A stretch of DNA of 6,930 nt from Deltaproteobacteria bacterium (GCA_030698575.1 JAUYMQ010000458.1:1-6930); one strand, 5' to 3'. Positions 1 through 6,866 are shown, counted from the first letter of the stretch. The notes: generated by a model from the letters alone, not told the origin. Numbers and translations are program-made.

Positions 1-1279
1 CGAGCTTCTCGTCGAGCATCCGGCCCGTCATCTTCGGGAACCAGTAGTAGATCCCCGCGAACAGACCCATGATGCTTCCGCCGAAGAGGACGTAGTGGAT
101 GTGCGCCACGATGAAGTAGGTGTCCTGCTGCTGCAGATCGACGGGAGGCGAGGCGTGCATCACGCCGGAGAGCCCGCCGATGATGAACATCGCCACGAAG
201 CCCAGCGCGAACAGCATGGGGGTGGTAAGCCGAAGGCGCCCGCCCCATATCGTCGCTATCCAGTTAAAGATCTTCACCGCAGTCGGAACGGCGATCATCA
301 TCGTCGTGACGCTGAAGGCGCTGTCTGCCACGGGGCCAAGGCCCGTCGTGAACATGTGATGGCTCCAGACGCCGAACCCGAGGAAGCCGATAACGATCCC
401 CGAGAAGATGACGAAGGGTGCGCCGAAGAGCGGCTTGTGCGAGAAGGTGGGCAGCACCTCGGAGACGATTCCCATGGCGGGCAGAATCAGAATGTAGACC
501 TCGGGGTGCCCGAAGAGCCAGAACAGGTGCTGCCAGAGAAGCGGATCGGCGCCCGCTGCGGGTATGTAGAAGTTCGTCCCGAAGAATCGATCGAACTGAA
601 GGAAGATGAGCCCCACCGTGATGATCGGGAACGCCAGGACGACCAGGAACTGAACAACCAGGGTCATCCAGACGAAGACCGGCAGGCGCATCATCGTCAT
701 CCCCGGCGCCCGCATGTTGAGGATGGTGACGATGAAATTGACTCCCGCCATCATCGACGAGATGCCAAGGATCTGGAGCCCGAGCAACCAGAAGTCCGTG
801 GCGTGGCCCTGCGAGTAAACCTTCGAGGTGAGGTTCGCGTACCCGAACCAGCCAACGTCGGGCGGCTGCCCGAAGAGGAAGCTCGAGTTGAGGAAAATGG
901 CGCCCGCGAGGAAGACCCAGTAGGAGAGGGCGTTCAGGCGCGGGAACGCCACGTCGCGCGCGCCGATCATGAGCGGGATCAGATAGTTGAAGAAGGCGGC
1001 GCCGAGCGGCATGATCGCGAGGAAGATCATCGTCGTGCCGTGCATGGTGAACATGGCGTTGTAGGTCTGCGCGCTCACCACGCTCGCCTCGGGGGTCGCG
1101 AGCTGCGTGCGTATGATGAGCGCCTCGATGCCGCCCACGATGAACAGGATGAACGCGCTCACGCCATAGAGAATGCCAATGCGCTTGTGATCGACGGTGG
1201 TCAGCCAGCTCCAGACCCCCCGATAGTCTGCTTCGACGAGCTTCGGGATTTTCGGGAGTGCCTCGGCCTTGGTCGACAT
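1..1279 (-). CDS. ctaD: Cytochrome c oxidase subunit I (caa3/aa3 type), 3' end cut by window
   Basis: This is the catalytic, multi-span inner-membrane subunit of an A1-type heme-copper oxidase. It reduces O2 to water at the heme a3-CuB site and pumps protons. The 426 residues visible cover most of the family core; the C-terminus lies beyond the left edge. Reading the minus strand, I see the heme a ligand H80 (FTMHGTTM), CuB ligand H258 with the cross-linking Y262 and helix-VI glutamate E260 (WLFGHPEVYI), CuB ligands H307-H308 (SHHMF), and H393/H395 for hemes a3 and a (AHIHYVLFGG). The D-channel entrance D109 (ARDVAFPRLN) and the K-channel lysine K336 (AVKIFNW) are also present, which marks the A1 class rather than B (ba3) or C (cbb3). 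The ATG at 1279 has an AGGAG (complement of 1286-1290) at good spacing, and the protein opens MSTKAEALPK. It lies 72 bases downstream of ctaC in the same direction, so they are very likely co-transcribed. Whether subunit III is fused at the C-terminus cannot be seen. Confidence 0.97.
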   Translation of the reverse strand, partial: MSTKAEALPKIPKLVEADYRGVWSWLTTVDHKRIGILYGVSAFILFIVGGIEALIIRTQLATPEASVVSAQTYNAMFTMHGTTMIFLAIMPLGAAFFNYLIPLMIGARDVAFPRLNALSYWVFLAGAIFLNSSFLFGQPPDVGWFGYANLTSKVYSQGHATDFWLLGLQILGISSMMAGVNFIVTILNMRAPGMTMMRLPVFVWMTLVVQFLVVLAFPIITVGLIFLQFDRFFGTNFYIPAAGADPLLWQHLFWLFGHPEVYILILPAMGIVSEVLPTFSHKPLFGAPFVIFSGIVIGFLGFGVWSHHMFTTGLGPVADSAFSVTTMMIAVPTAVKIFNWIATIWGGRLRLTTPMLFALGFVAMFIIGGLSGVMHASPPVDLQQQDTYFIVAHIHYVLFGGSIMGLFAGIYYWFPKMTGRMLDEKL

Positions 1280-1305
1280 CGACTTCTCCTTCCTTTCATC
1301 TTGAC

Positions 1306-1320
1306 GGGGCTTGAGGCCCC
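1306..1320 (-). other. Short inverted repeat in the ctaC-ctaD gap
   Basis: The 72-base gap between ctaC and ctaD contains a perfect 5-bp stem with a 5-base loop (GGGGC, loop, GCCCC). There is no T-run after it on the minus strand, so it does not look like an intrinsic terminator. It could be an mRNA stability or processing element between the two cistrons, or chance in GC-rich DNA. The rest of the gap holds only the ctaD ribosome binding site. Confidence 0.2.
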
Positions 1321-1351
1321 TTGCCGGCGCGGGTAGGCCGCCCGTGCGGTG

Positions 1352-2365
1352 CTACTTCAGGCCCTGCAAATAGGCCACAATCGCGTCGACCTGTTCGTCG
1401 GTGAGCTCGAGTTTCGCCATCAGCGCGCCGGGCTTCACCGACTGCGGATCGTGGATCCAGCGGGCCATGTTCTCGGGAGTATTGTCGAGAATGCCGGCGG
1501 CAATCTTGTCGCGGTTCCCCACGTGCGTGAGCTCGGGGCCGATCCGCGACTGCGCAGGCGTTCCGTCGATGCGGTGGCAGGCGATGCAGCCGGCCGTCAG
1601 GAACGCCGTGGCGCCCTCCCTGGCCTTCGGATCCTCCGGCGCGACTGCCGGCGACTTCTCGTTTTCCGCCCACTGTTCGAAAGAACCGGCATCGTCGGCG
1701 TAAAGATCAAAGCGCATGAGTGCGTGGGAGGCTCCGCAGAACTCGGCGCACTGTCCGAAATAGTGCCCGGGTTTCTCGGCCGTGAAGGTGATCCGGTTGG
1801 TTCGGTTGGGCACGAGATCACGCTTGCCGCCGATGCGCGGGATCCAGAAGCTGTGAATGACATCGCCCGAGGCGAGGTGCAGATCCACGGGACGGCCCAC
1901 CGGCACGTGGATCTCGTTGGCCGTCCTGATGCCGTACTCGGGATACTCGAAGTTCCAGAACCATTGGTGCCCGGTCACATTGATCTGAAGCGCGCCGGCA
2001 GGCGCCTCGGCTGCTACGGCGAAGATGGTCCGGATGGTAGGCACTGCGATGAAGATGAGGATGACGGCGGGAAGGATGGTCCAGGCAATTTCCAGACGCG
2101 TGTGTCCGTGCACCTGCTCCGGCTGTTCGTGGCTCTCGGTCTTTGATCGGAACTTCAGAATGGCATAGATCAAAAGGCCCTCGACCACGATGAAGATCGC
2201 AACGGTCCACCAGAAGATCTGGACGTAAACGTCCTGGATGGCCCTTCCGTATTCCGTGACCGGGTTGATCGTCGTTCGTGCGTGGTCTACGTCGCACCCG
2301 GCGGCCACGAGCGCGAGGGCCGCGAGCGGAGGGAGAAACAACAGGAGATGCCTGGAAAGCCGCAT
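1352..2365 (-). CDS. ctaC: Cytochrome c oxidase subunit II with fused cytochrome c domain (caa3 type)
   Basis: This 337-residue subunit takes electrons from outside the membrane and passes them through heme c and CuA to subunit I. Order of parts: signal peptide ending AAGC (C24, a lipobox-like site, so probably a lipoprotein after cleavage); two membrane helices at about 47-72 and 94-118; the aromatic stretch GHQWFW (132-137); and a cupredoxin CuA domain with H171, C206, E208, C210, H214 and M217 (GQCAEFCGASHALM). A proline/acidic linker at about 236-250 leads to a class I cytochrome c domain with CIACH (260-264) and likely axial M316. All CuA ligands and the heme motif are intact, and the c domain defines a caa3-type enzyme. 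I chose the ATG at 2365 because the signal peptide begins directly there and a GAGG lies 11 bases upstream. An in-frame ATG at 2530 would add 55 polar residues before the signal peptide. It is the first gene of the pair, with ctaD following. The lipobox has Ala rather than Leu at -3, so lipidation is likely but not certain. Confidence 0.97.
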   Translation of the reverse strand: MRLSRHLLLFLPPLAALALVAAGCDVDHARTTINPVTEYGRAIQDVYVQIFWWTVAIFIVVEGLLIYAILKFRSKTESHEQPEQVHGHTRLEIAWTILPAVILIFIAVPTIRTIFAVAAEAPAGALQINVTGHQWFWNFEYPEYGIRTANEIHVPVGRPVDLHLASGDVIHSFWIPRIGGKRDLVPNRTNRITFTAEKPGHYFGQCAEFCGASHALMRFDLYADDAGSFEQWAENEKSPAVAPEDPKAREGATAFLTAGCIACHRIDGTPAQSRIGPELTHVGNRDKIAAGILDNTPENMARWIHDPQSVKPGALMAKLELTDEQVDAIVAYLQGLK

Positions 2366-2695
2366 GACGGTTCGATCCTCGTTCGCGTGGTGCGCCGCGT
2401 CCCGGCACCGCCACCTTGCCTCGCTGCCGGCGGGCTGGTGCTGGGAGGATGACGTCTGAAAAATGTTCGGCGCGGAGAATGGCTGGCCTGCATAGAGTCC
2501 CGCGCGATAGGCCTCTTTGACGCGAAGCATGAAACGGGCGGAAACCTACTACGACGAGCCATCTCCGTCAATCCCCGGCGCGCCTCAGATGGTGGAGATT
2601 TCCCCCGGGGACCGGCAGGCCCGATGAGTGTGCTAAGGTGCTGGGCGGCCGGAGGCGGAAGCGGTCTGCGAAACGCAGAAGAAGGGAGACCGATC
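2366..2695. promoter_or_regulatory. Divergent intergenic region between ctaC and the reductase gene
   Basis: These 330 bases separate two genes transcribed away from each other, so promoters for both must lie here or within the flanking genes. I see no convincing gene in it. On the minus strand the ctaC frame stays open up to 2530, but its translation is polar and unlike any family N-terminus. A TTGACG at 2517-2522 (plus strand) resembles a -35 box, but no -10 box stands at normal distance. A near-palindrome TCCCCCGGGGA sits at 2601-2611 and GGCGCGCC at 2577-2584; both could be operators or simply GC-rich chance. The ribosome binding site of the reductase gene (AAGGGAG) is at the right-hand end. 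Confidence 0.4.
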
Positions 2696-3718
2696 ATGAG
2701 ACAGATATGGATCACGAGGACCGGGCCGCCCGAGACACTCGAGCTGCGCGAGGCGCCCGACCCGACCCCCGGACCGGGGGAAGTTCGAATCCGTTCGAAG
2801 GCATGCGGGATCAATTTCGCGGACATCATGGCCCGCATCGGCCTCTACCCCGACGCGCCCAAGTTGCCGGCGGTCGTCGGCTACGAGGTCGCCGGGCCGG
2901 TCGACGCCGTGGGGCCGGGGGTCACGGCCGTGAAGATTGGAGACGAGGTGCTGGCGCTTACGCGCTTCGGCGGCTACAGCGACACCGTGGTCGTTTCCGA
3001 GGACCAGGCCTACGCGATTCCCGCCGGCTTCACCTGCTCGCAAGCCGTCGCGCTCCCCGTGAACTACGTCACCGCCTACCAGATGATCTTCGTCATGGGC
3101 GCCGTGAAGCCCGGCGACAAGGTGCTTGTTCACTCCGCGGGCGGGGGTGTGGGGTTCGCAGCCATCGATCTCTGTGCCATCGCGGGGGCGGAGATCATCG
3201 GAACGGCCTCGGCCGCCAAGCACGGGATGCTCCAGACGCGGGGCGTGAAGCACTGCATCGACTACCGCACGCAGGACTTCGAGGCGGAGGTGATGCGCAT
3301 CACGAACGGCAAGGGGGTGGACATCATCCTCGACTCCGTGGGGGGCAAATCATGGGCGAAGGGGTTGCGGTGCCTGCGGCCCACGGGGCGTCTCGTGGTC
3401 TTCGGCTTCTCGAATGTCGCCACGGGAAAGAAGCTGAACCCGATATCCGCCTTGCGGGGCATGCTCGCGGTGCCCTGGTTCAAGGTGAACCCCATGTGGC
3501 TCATGGACAACAACAAGGGGGTGCTCGGGGTGAACGTCGGGCATCTCTGGGAAGAGCGCGAGATGGTGGCGGGCTGGATGCGGCAGATCTTGACCTGGTG
3601 CGAGGAAGGGAAGATTCATCCGACCGTCGACAGCGAGTTCAGCTTTGGCGACGCGGCCAGGGCGCATCACCACATCCAGGATCGAAAGAACGTCGGCAAG
3701 GTGGTGCTGGTTCCCTGA
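2696..3718 (+). CDS. Zinc-independent medium-chain dehydrogenase/reductase, quinone oxidoreductase/VAT-1-like
   Basis: A cytosolic NAD(P)H-dependent reductase of the MDR superfamily, 340 residues, which is the normal full length. The N-terminal GroES-like domain (about 1-125) carries ACGINFADIMARIGLYPD (36-53) and GYEVAGPVDAVGPGV (62-76). The Rossmann domain (about 126-265) carries the nucleotide loop AGGGVG (148-153) and ILDSVGG (211-217). No zinc-ligand pattern or structural Cys cluster is seen, which fits quinone oxidoreductases. The stretch FGGYSDTVVV and the downstream region around 248-285 (NPISALRGML, NPMWLMDNNKGVLGVN) resemble the VAT-1 branch. Family members reduce quinones or activated alkenes with NAD(P)H; the substrate here cannot be told. 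The ATG at 2696 has AAGGGAG upstream and matches the family start. An ATG at 2624 would add 24 residues without a good ribosome binding site. It is divergent from ctaC and 43 bases upstream of the patatin gene, with no visible terminator between, so it may head that operon. Confidence 0.93.
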   Translation: MRQIWITRTGPPETLELREAPDPTPGPGEVRIRSKACGINFADIMARIGLYPDAPKLPAVVGYEVAGPVDAVGPGVTAVKIGDEVLALTRFGGYSDTVVVSEDQAYAIPAGFTCSQAVALPVNYVTAYQMIFVMGAVKPGDKVLVHSAGGGVGFAAIDLCAIAGAEIIGTASAAKHGMLQTRGVKHCIDYRTQDFEAEVMRITNGKGVDIILDSVGGKSWAKGLRCLRPTGRLVVFGFSNVATGKKLNPISALRGMLAVPWFKVNPMWLMDNNKGVLGVNVGHLWEEREMVAGWMRQILTWCEEGKIHPTVDSEFSFGDAARAHHHIQDRKNVGKVVLVP

Positions 3719-3750
3719 AGCCGGGTATCACGCGCTGCTTTGGACCATAA

Positions 3751-3757
3751 GGGGGAG
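3751..3757 (+). promoter_or_regulatory. Strong ribosome binding site that fixes a TTG start
   Basis: GGGGGAG(GG) lies directly upstream of the TTG at 3762, at ordinary spacing. There is no ATG or GTG near it in the right frame. The TTG gives a textbook lipoprotein signal peptide, so this site decides the start of the patatin gene. Confidence 0.65.
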
Positions 3758-3761
3758 GGTC

Positions 3762-5459
3762 TTGAAGCGCACGCTTCTCGCCATCAGTCTGATCGTGCTC
3801 CCAGCGGTCTTCTCCGGCTGCCGGTTGATCGCCCGCCTGCCGTTCTACGTGGAGGCGAACGAGCCGCTCCCGAAAGGGGCCGCGCCCTACGAGGTCCGGC
3901 GCGAGCAACCCTATCCCCCTTCCCTGATCGACCCGGCCCTCGAGGAGCGCACGGGACTTGATCGGTCGATGCGCCAGGTGCCGGGGCTGGGCACGGTGGG
4001 AAGCGTTACAGGCCTGGGAAAGATACTGCGTCCCAAGGACGTCGCGGCCGAGAACCGCGAGAAGATCGAGCGGGCGCTCGGGCGCCCCATTCGCAAGGGG
4101 AAGGAGAAGACGAACCCCCTCCATGCGGATCCCTTCCCCGACGTCGATGTCGTCCTCGCGCTCTCCGGCGGCGGTATGCGCGCGGCGAACCTGAGCAGCG
4201 CCGTCATGCTCGAGCTGAGCAAAGTGAAGCTCCCGGCCCGCAACGGGAGGCAGGTCACGCTGCTCGACGCGGTCGACACGATATCGAGCGTGTCGGGCGG
4301 CGGCTTCGCGGCAGCCTTCTACCTCTATCACCGCCCCGTCTTCCAGGGTAACACCGACCCGTCGAGAGCGGAGCTGCACGCCGATCTCCTCCAGGTCGCC
4401 ATGCGCGAGAACATCCAGAGGCGGCTGCTCGACGCCGTGCTCATTCCTACCAAAGTGTCCTTCTACATCCGGGGAACCACCCGGGCCACGCGAACGAATC
4501 TCTACTCGAATCTCATCGAGTATCGGCTCGTCCGGCCGCAGCGGATAGAATCGCTCGAGGCGACGCTCTATCCCCGCTGGTGGCGGAAGCGAACGATCCT
4601 CTCCGCGGTCGGGTCCTTCCTGGGCGATTTCTTCTGGATCATGGCCCCGATGACCCCTGATGATCAGTATCTCTTTGGTGCGAAAGCCCGGACCTTCGAC
4701 GATCTTTACCTTCGCGCACCTGAGGACCCCAGCCTCCTCTACCCGCTGCGGCCCGAATGGATACCGAACTCCACGGACTACAACGCGCCGGTCACCGAGA
4801 ACCAGTTTCTTTTCGAGAGCGACACCTTCAACCAGTTGGGGAGCGACTGGCTGAACTTCCGCGTCTCGGATGCAACCGCCGCTTCGGCCGCTTTCCCGGT
4901 CATGTTCACGCCGATGACGCTTCGGGACTGGGGTGCGGAGAAGCCGTCCTGGCAGTTTCTTTTCGACGGAGGGGTTTCTGACAATCAGGGGATGAACGGG
5001 ATCCAGTGGGTCCTCCAACGCCAACCCCCGGGCCGGAAGACGGTGGTGATCATGGTGGACGCGAGCCCGAAGTCGGGGGCTCTCCCGGGAAGGAGCACCA
5101 GCCGCCCCGGCGGCATGGCGATCACCAACCGCGCCATGGAGCGCTACATGAACCCGGTTCGCGAGGACACGATCAAGGAGCTGCGCCAGAGGGAAAAGGG
5201 AGGGAATCTGCGTTTCTTCCATATGTCCCTCCGGCCGGACGAATTCGGCTCGCAGCTTTCGGGGGTGGACGCCGATGCGTTTGATACGGCCAACGGCGCG
5301 CCGACGGCTCTCAGCATTTCGCGCGAAAACCAGAACAGCCTCTTCGAGGTGGGCCGGGTTCTTGTCGCGCGCGATCGCGAGGCAATGCTCGAGGCGCTCC
5401 TTCCGAAGAAAGCTCCCGCGCCGGTCCCGCCCCCGTCCCCCGAAACATCGGCGCCCTGA
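3762..5459 (+). CDS. Patatin-like phospholipase, predicted lipoprotein
   Basis: A 565-residue predicted lipid acyl hydrolase of the patatin family, exported and probably membrane-anchored. From a TTG start it opens MKRTLLAISLIVLPAVFSGC, with positive charges, a hydrophobic core and lipobox FSGC (C20). The patatin core begins near 128: the oxyanion loop SGGGMR (135-140), the nucleophile elbow SSVSGGG with S178, the conserved SDATAASAAFPVMFTPM (369-385), and FDGGVSDNQGM with catalytic D402 (401-411). So a Ser-Asp dyad is intact. The elbow has Ser where the usual GxSxG has its first Gly, as in some bacterial patatins. About 220 residues separate the dyad, including an aromatic stretch at 270-305 (PRWWRKRTIL; FLGDFFWIM) that might contact membrane. 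The end is a Pro/Ala-rich tail (548-565). An in-frame ATG at 3645 would overlap the reductase gene and hide the signal peptide, so I reject it. The stop is 7 bases before the next gene. Family members release fatty acids from phospholipids; the substrate here is unknown. Confidence 0.93.
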   Translation: MKRTLLAISLIVLPAVFSGCRLIARLPFYVEANEPLPKGAAPYEVRREQPYPPSLIDPALEERTGLDRSMRQVPGLGTVGSVTGLGKILRPKDVAAENREKIERALGRPIRKGKEKTNPLHADPFPDVDVVLALSGGGMRAANLSSAVMLELSKVKLPARNGRQVTLLDAVDTISSVSGGGFAAAFYLYHRPVFQGNTDPSRAELHADLLQVAMRENIQRRLLDAVLIPTKVSFYIRGTTRATRTNLYSNLIEYRLVRPQRIESLEATLYPRWWRKRTILSAVGSFLGDFFWIMAPMTPDDQYLFGAKARTFDDLYLRAPEDPSLLYPLRPEWIPNSTDYNAPVTENQFLFESDTFNQLGSDWLNFRVSDATAASAAFPVMFTPMTLRDWGAEKPSWQFLFDGGVSDNQGMNGIQWVLQRQPPGRKTVVIMVDASPKSGALPGRSTSRPGGMAITNRAMERYMNPVREDTIKELRQREKGGNLRFFHMSLRPDEFGSQLSGVDADAFDTANGAPTALSISRENQNSLFEVGRVLVARDREAMLEALLPKKAPAPVPPPSPETSAP

Positions 5460-5466
5460 GAGAGCC

Positions 5467-5817
5467 ATGCGCGCGTACAAGCGAAAACTGTCGCTCGCCG
5501 GTGCGATGCTGATTCTGGCGCCGGCGCTTCTGTGCGCCACGTCCCCGCGAGATGCCTCCCCGGCCGGCCCGGGCACCCCGGCCGCGCGCATCAATGCCAA
5601 GGAAGGAATCCACTGCTTCTGCCACCCCGCGGGTGAAGCCCGAAGCGGGGTCATTCGCGCGCCGGAAAGCCTCTCGGCCAGCGCCCACTATCTGATCGCA
5701 CTGCTTGACGGGCGCCCCGACACCGTCGCCGGCCGGCTCGCGCCTGACAGCGCCCCGTTCGCCGCCGATCAACCGGCACCCGAACCGCTGCTTCCGCCTC
5801 CCGTCCCCATCGGCTGA
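5467..5817 (+). CDS. Small secreted protein with a Cys-X-Cys-His motif, unknown function
   Basis: I do not recognise this 116-residue protein. It has a clear signal peptide (MRAYKRKLSL, then a hydrophobic stretch to about A24; cleavage probably near LLCA-T), so it is likely periplasmic or exposed. The mature part starts with a Pro/Ala/Gly-rich segment, then HCFCH (49-53), a short possibly helical part (about 66-82), and a Pro-rich tail. HCFCH is a CxCH, not the CxxCH of c-type hemes, so heme attachment is unlikely. It could bind a metal such as copper or zinc, or form a disulfide. The ATG at 5467 follows the patatin stop by 7 bases with GAGAG just upstream, overlapping that stop region, so the two are probably translated together. 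That coupling and the signal peptide are the main support that it is real. The frame is open further upstream inside the patatin gene, but that part is a shadow. Confidence 0.65.
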   Translation: MRAYKRKLSLAGAMLILAPALLCATSPRDASPAGPGTPAARINAKEGIHCFCHPAGEARSGVIRAPESLSASAHYLIALLDGRPDTVAGRLAPDSAPFAADQPAPEPLLPPPVPIG

Positions 5818-5870
5818 CACCGCCTAACTCCCGCCATCCCTGGCTTATCGAGGATCGTGATCGAATTGAT

Positions 5871-5895
5871 CGCGCGGCGCGTCTGCGTCCGCGCG
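5871..5895. repeat. Inverted repeat just before the ribosome binding site of the barrel gene
   Basis: CGCGCGG (5871-5877) pairs perfectly with CCGCGCG (5889-5895), with an 11-base loop. It ends one base before the GGAGG at 5897-5901 that serves the gene starting at 5907. A folded leader could limit ribosome access, or it may be part of a regulatory site in the 89-base gap (5818-5906). Just upstream is a run with GATC three times (5853-5872). No T-tract follows, so it is not a typical terminator. Chance pairing is quite possible in such GC-rich sequence. Confidence 0.3.
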
Positions 5896-5906
5896 CGGAG
5901 GCTTCA

Positions 5907-6830
5907 ATGCGACCGCACGGGGGAATCCTTTGCGTGACTTTCCTGGCAGCGGCCCTCTATCCGGCGCGCGCCGCCCTCGCTCACGGCGTCGCCGGAGAGC
6001 GAAACTTCATCGAACCTTTCGTGACCGAGGACGCCGCCGTGCAGAACGAAGCGGTGGTGCAGGGTGGATATGCGCGCCGCGACGGTCCTGATCCCTGGGC
6101 CGTGACCTACGAAATAGAGAAGAGGATCGGCGAGACCACGAGCGTGTTCATCGAGCATGGTGCCGCCTTCAACGTTGGGGGCGGCGGCGGGAGAGAAGCG
6201 CTCGAAACGGAATCGGAGAACGGAGATCACACGGAGGACGATCATCATGACGAGAGCGCGGGAGTGGCTAGTCGCGCTTCTTCGTCCTCCTCGGGCGGAC
6301 ACGGGCACGGGGACGAAAGCGCGTCGGCGGGAGGAGGGGGGACGGGGGATGGCTTCCTGAATCTCGAAGCGGGGATCAAGCAGCAGATCTTCGTGAGCGA
6401 GCGTCACGAAACGATCATCTCGCTGGCGGCGGCCGTCGTGGCGCCCACCGGGACGGAGCGGGTAGGGGCGGAGGATCATGCCGCAATCGAGGTGCTCGGT
6501 CTATTCGCAAAGGGTTTCGGCGATCTTCCCGACGGACTCTCGGCGCTGCGTCCGCTTGCGCTGCAGGGGGACGTGGGGATAGAAACGCCGCTCGGGGACG
6601 GCCGCCCCGTGAATGAGTTCGTCTGGAACGCGGCCCTGAGCTACGACCTGCGTGTGCTGCACCAGCAGCTGGCCTTCCCGCGCGCCCTCGAACCGCTCGC
6701 GCTGGTGGCCGAGTTCAACTTCGAGACGCACCTGAACGGGCCGGCCCGGGCCGTGGCCGAGTCCTTCGTGACCGCGGGGGTGGTTTACAGCCATCGCCGT
6801 CAACTTAACGACCCCGGCGTAACCCCTTGA
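5907..6830 (+). CDS. Secreted, probable outer-membrane beta-barrel protein with His-rich insertion
   Basis: A 307-residue exported protein. The signal peptide runs to ARAALA (A25), so the mature chain would begin His-Gly (HGVAGERNFI). The mature part alternates polar and hydrophobic residues in strand-like stretches, for example LALVAEFNFETHL (264-276) and FVTAGVVYSHRR (287-298), as in outer-membrane beta-barrels. The motifs GTERVGAED (182-190) and KGFGDLPDGLSALRPLAL (202-219) recall a family of uncharacterised exported proteins starting AHGV(V/A)G that I know only as hypothetical proteins; this match is from memory. A low-complexity Gly/Ser/His/Asp insertion (about 91-148, with DHTEDDHHDE and GGHGHGDE) is probably a flexible loop that may bind metal ions. 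The C-terminus, NDPGVTP, lacks the terminal aromatic residue usual for barrel assembly and looks shorter than I expect for the family. The start at 5907 has GGAGG upstream. It lies 89 bases after the small secreted gene, possibly in the same operon. Function is unknown. Confidence 0.82.
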   Translation: MRPHGGILCVTFLAAALYPARAALAHGVAGERNFIEPFVTEDAAVQNEAVVQGGYARRDGPDPWAVTYEIEKRIGETTSVFIEHGAAFNVGGGGGREALETESENGDHTEDDHHDESAGVASRASSSSSGGHGHGDESASAGGGGTGDGFLNLEAGIKQQIFVSERHETIISLAAAVVAPTGTERVGAEDHAAIEVLGLFAKGFGDLPDGLSALRPLALQGDVGIETPLGDGRPVNEFVWNAALSYDLRVLHQQLAFPRALEPLALVAEFNFETHLNGPARAVAESFVTAGVVYSHRRQLNDPGVTP

Positions 6831-6866
6831 CAACGAATCGATTGCTGGAGGAAACATGGTTCCGAC

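Noticed and set aside
1306-1320. Intrinsic terminator between ctaC and ctaD
   Set aside because: Stem is only 5 bp and no T-run follows on the minus strand.
95-1336. Long plus-strand ORF of 413 residues, rich in Arg, Asp, Glu and His
   Set aside because: It lies antisense to ctaD, whose ligands and membrane helices are unmistakable. The composition is that of a high-GC antisense shadow with no domain or export signal.
2366-2530. N-terminal extension of CtaC to an ATG at 2530
   Set aside because: The 55 added residues are polar and precede a perfect signal peptide, and the inner ATG at 2365 has its own ribosome binding site.
2638-3750. Plus-strand ORF of 370 residues in another frame of the reductase gene
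   Set aside because: Arg/Gly/His-rich translation typical of an off-frame reading; the true frame gives a complete MDR protein.
5611-5625. HCFCH as a c-type heme attachment site
   Set aside because: c-type heme needs CxxCH; only one residue separates the two Cys here.
3639-5654. Minus-strand ORF of 671 residues opposite the patatin gene
   Set aside because: Charged, low-hydrophobicity shadow of the patatin frame. It shows no recognisable domain and overlaps the catalytic motifs of a clear gene.
5904-6479. Minus-strand ORF of 191 residues opposite the barrel gene
   Set aside because: Antisense to a gene with a clear signal peptide and ribosome binding site; no coding features of its own.
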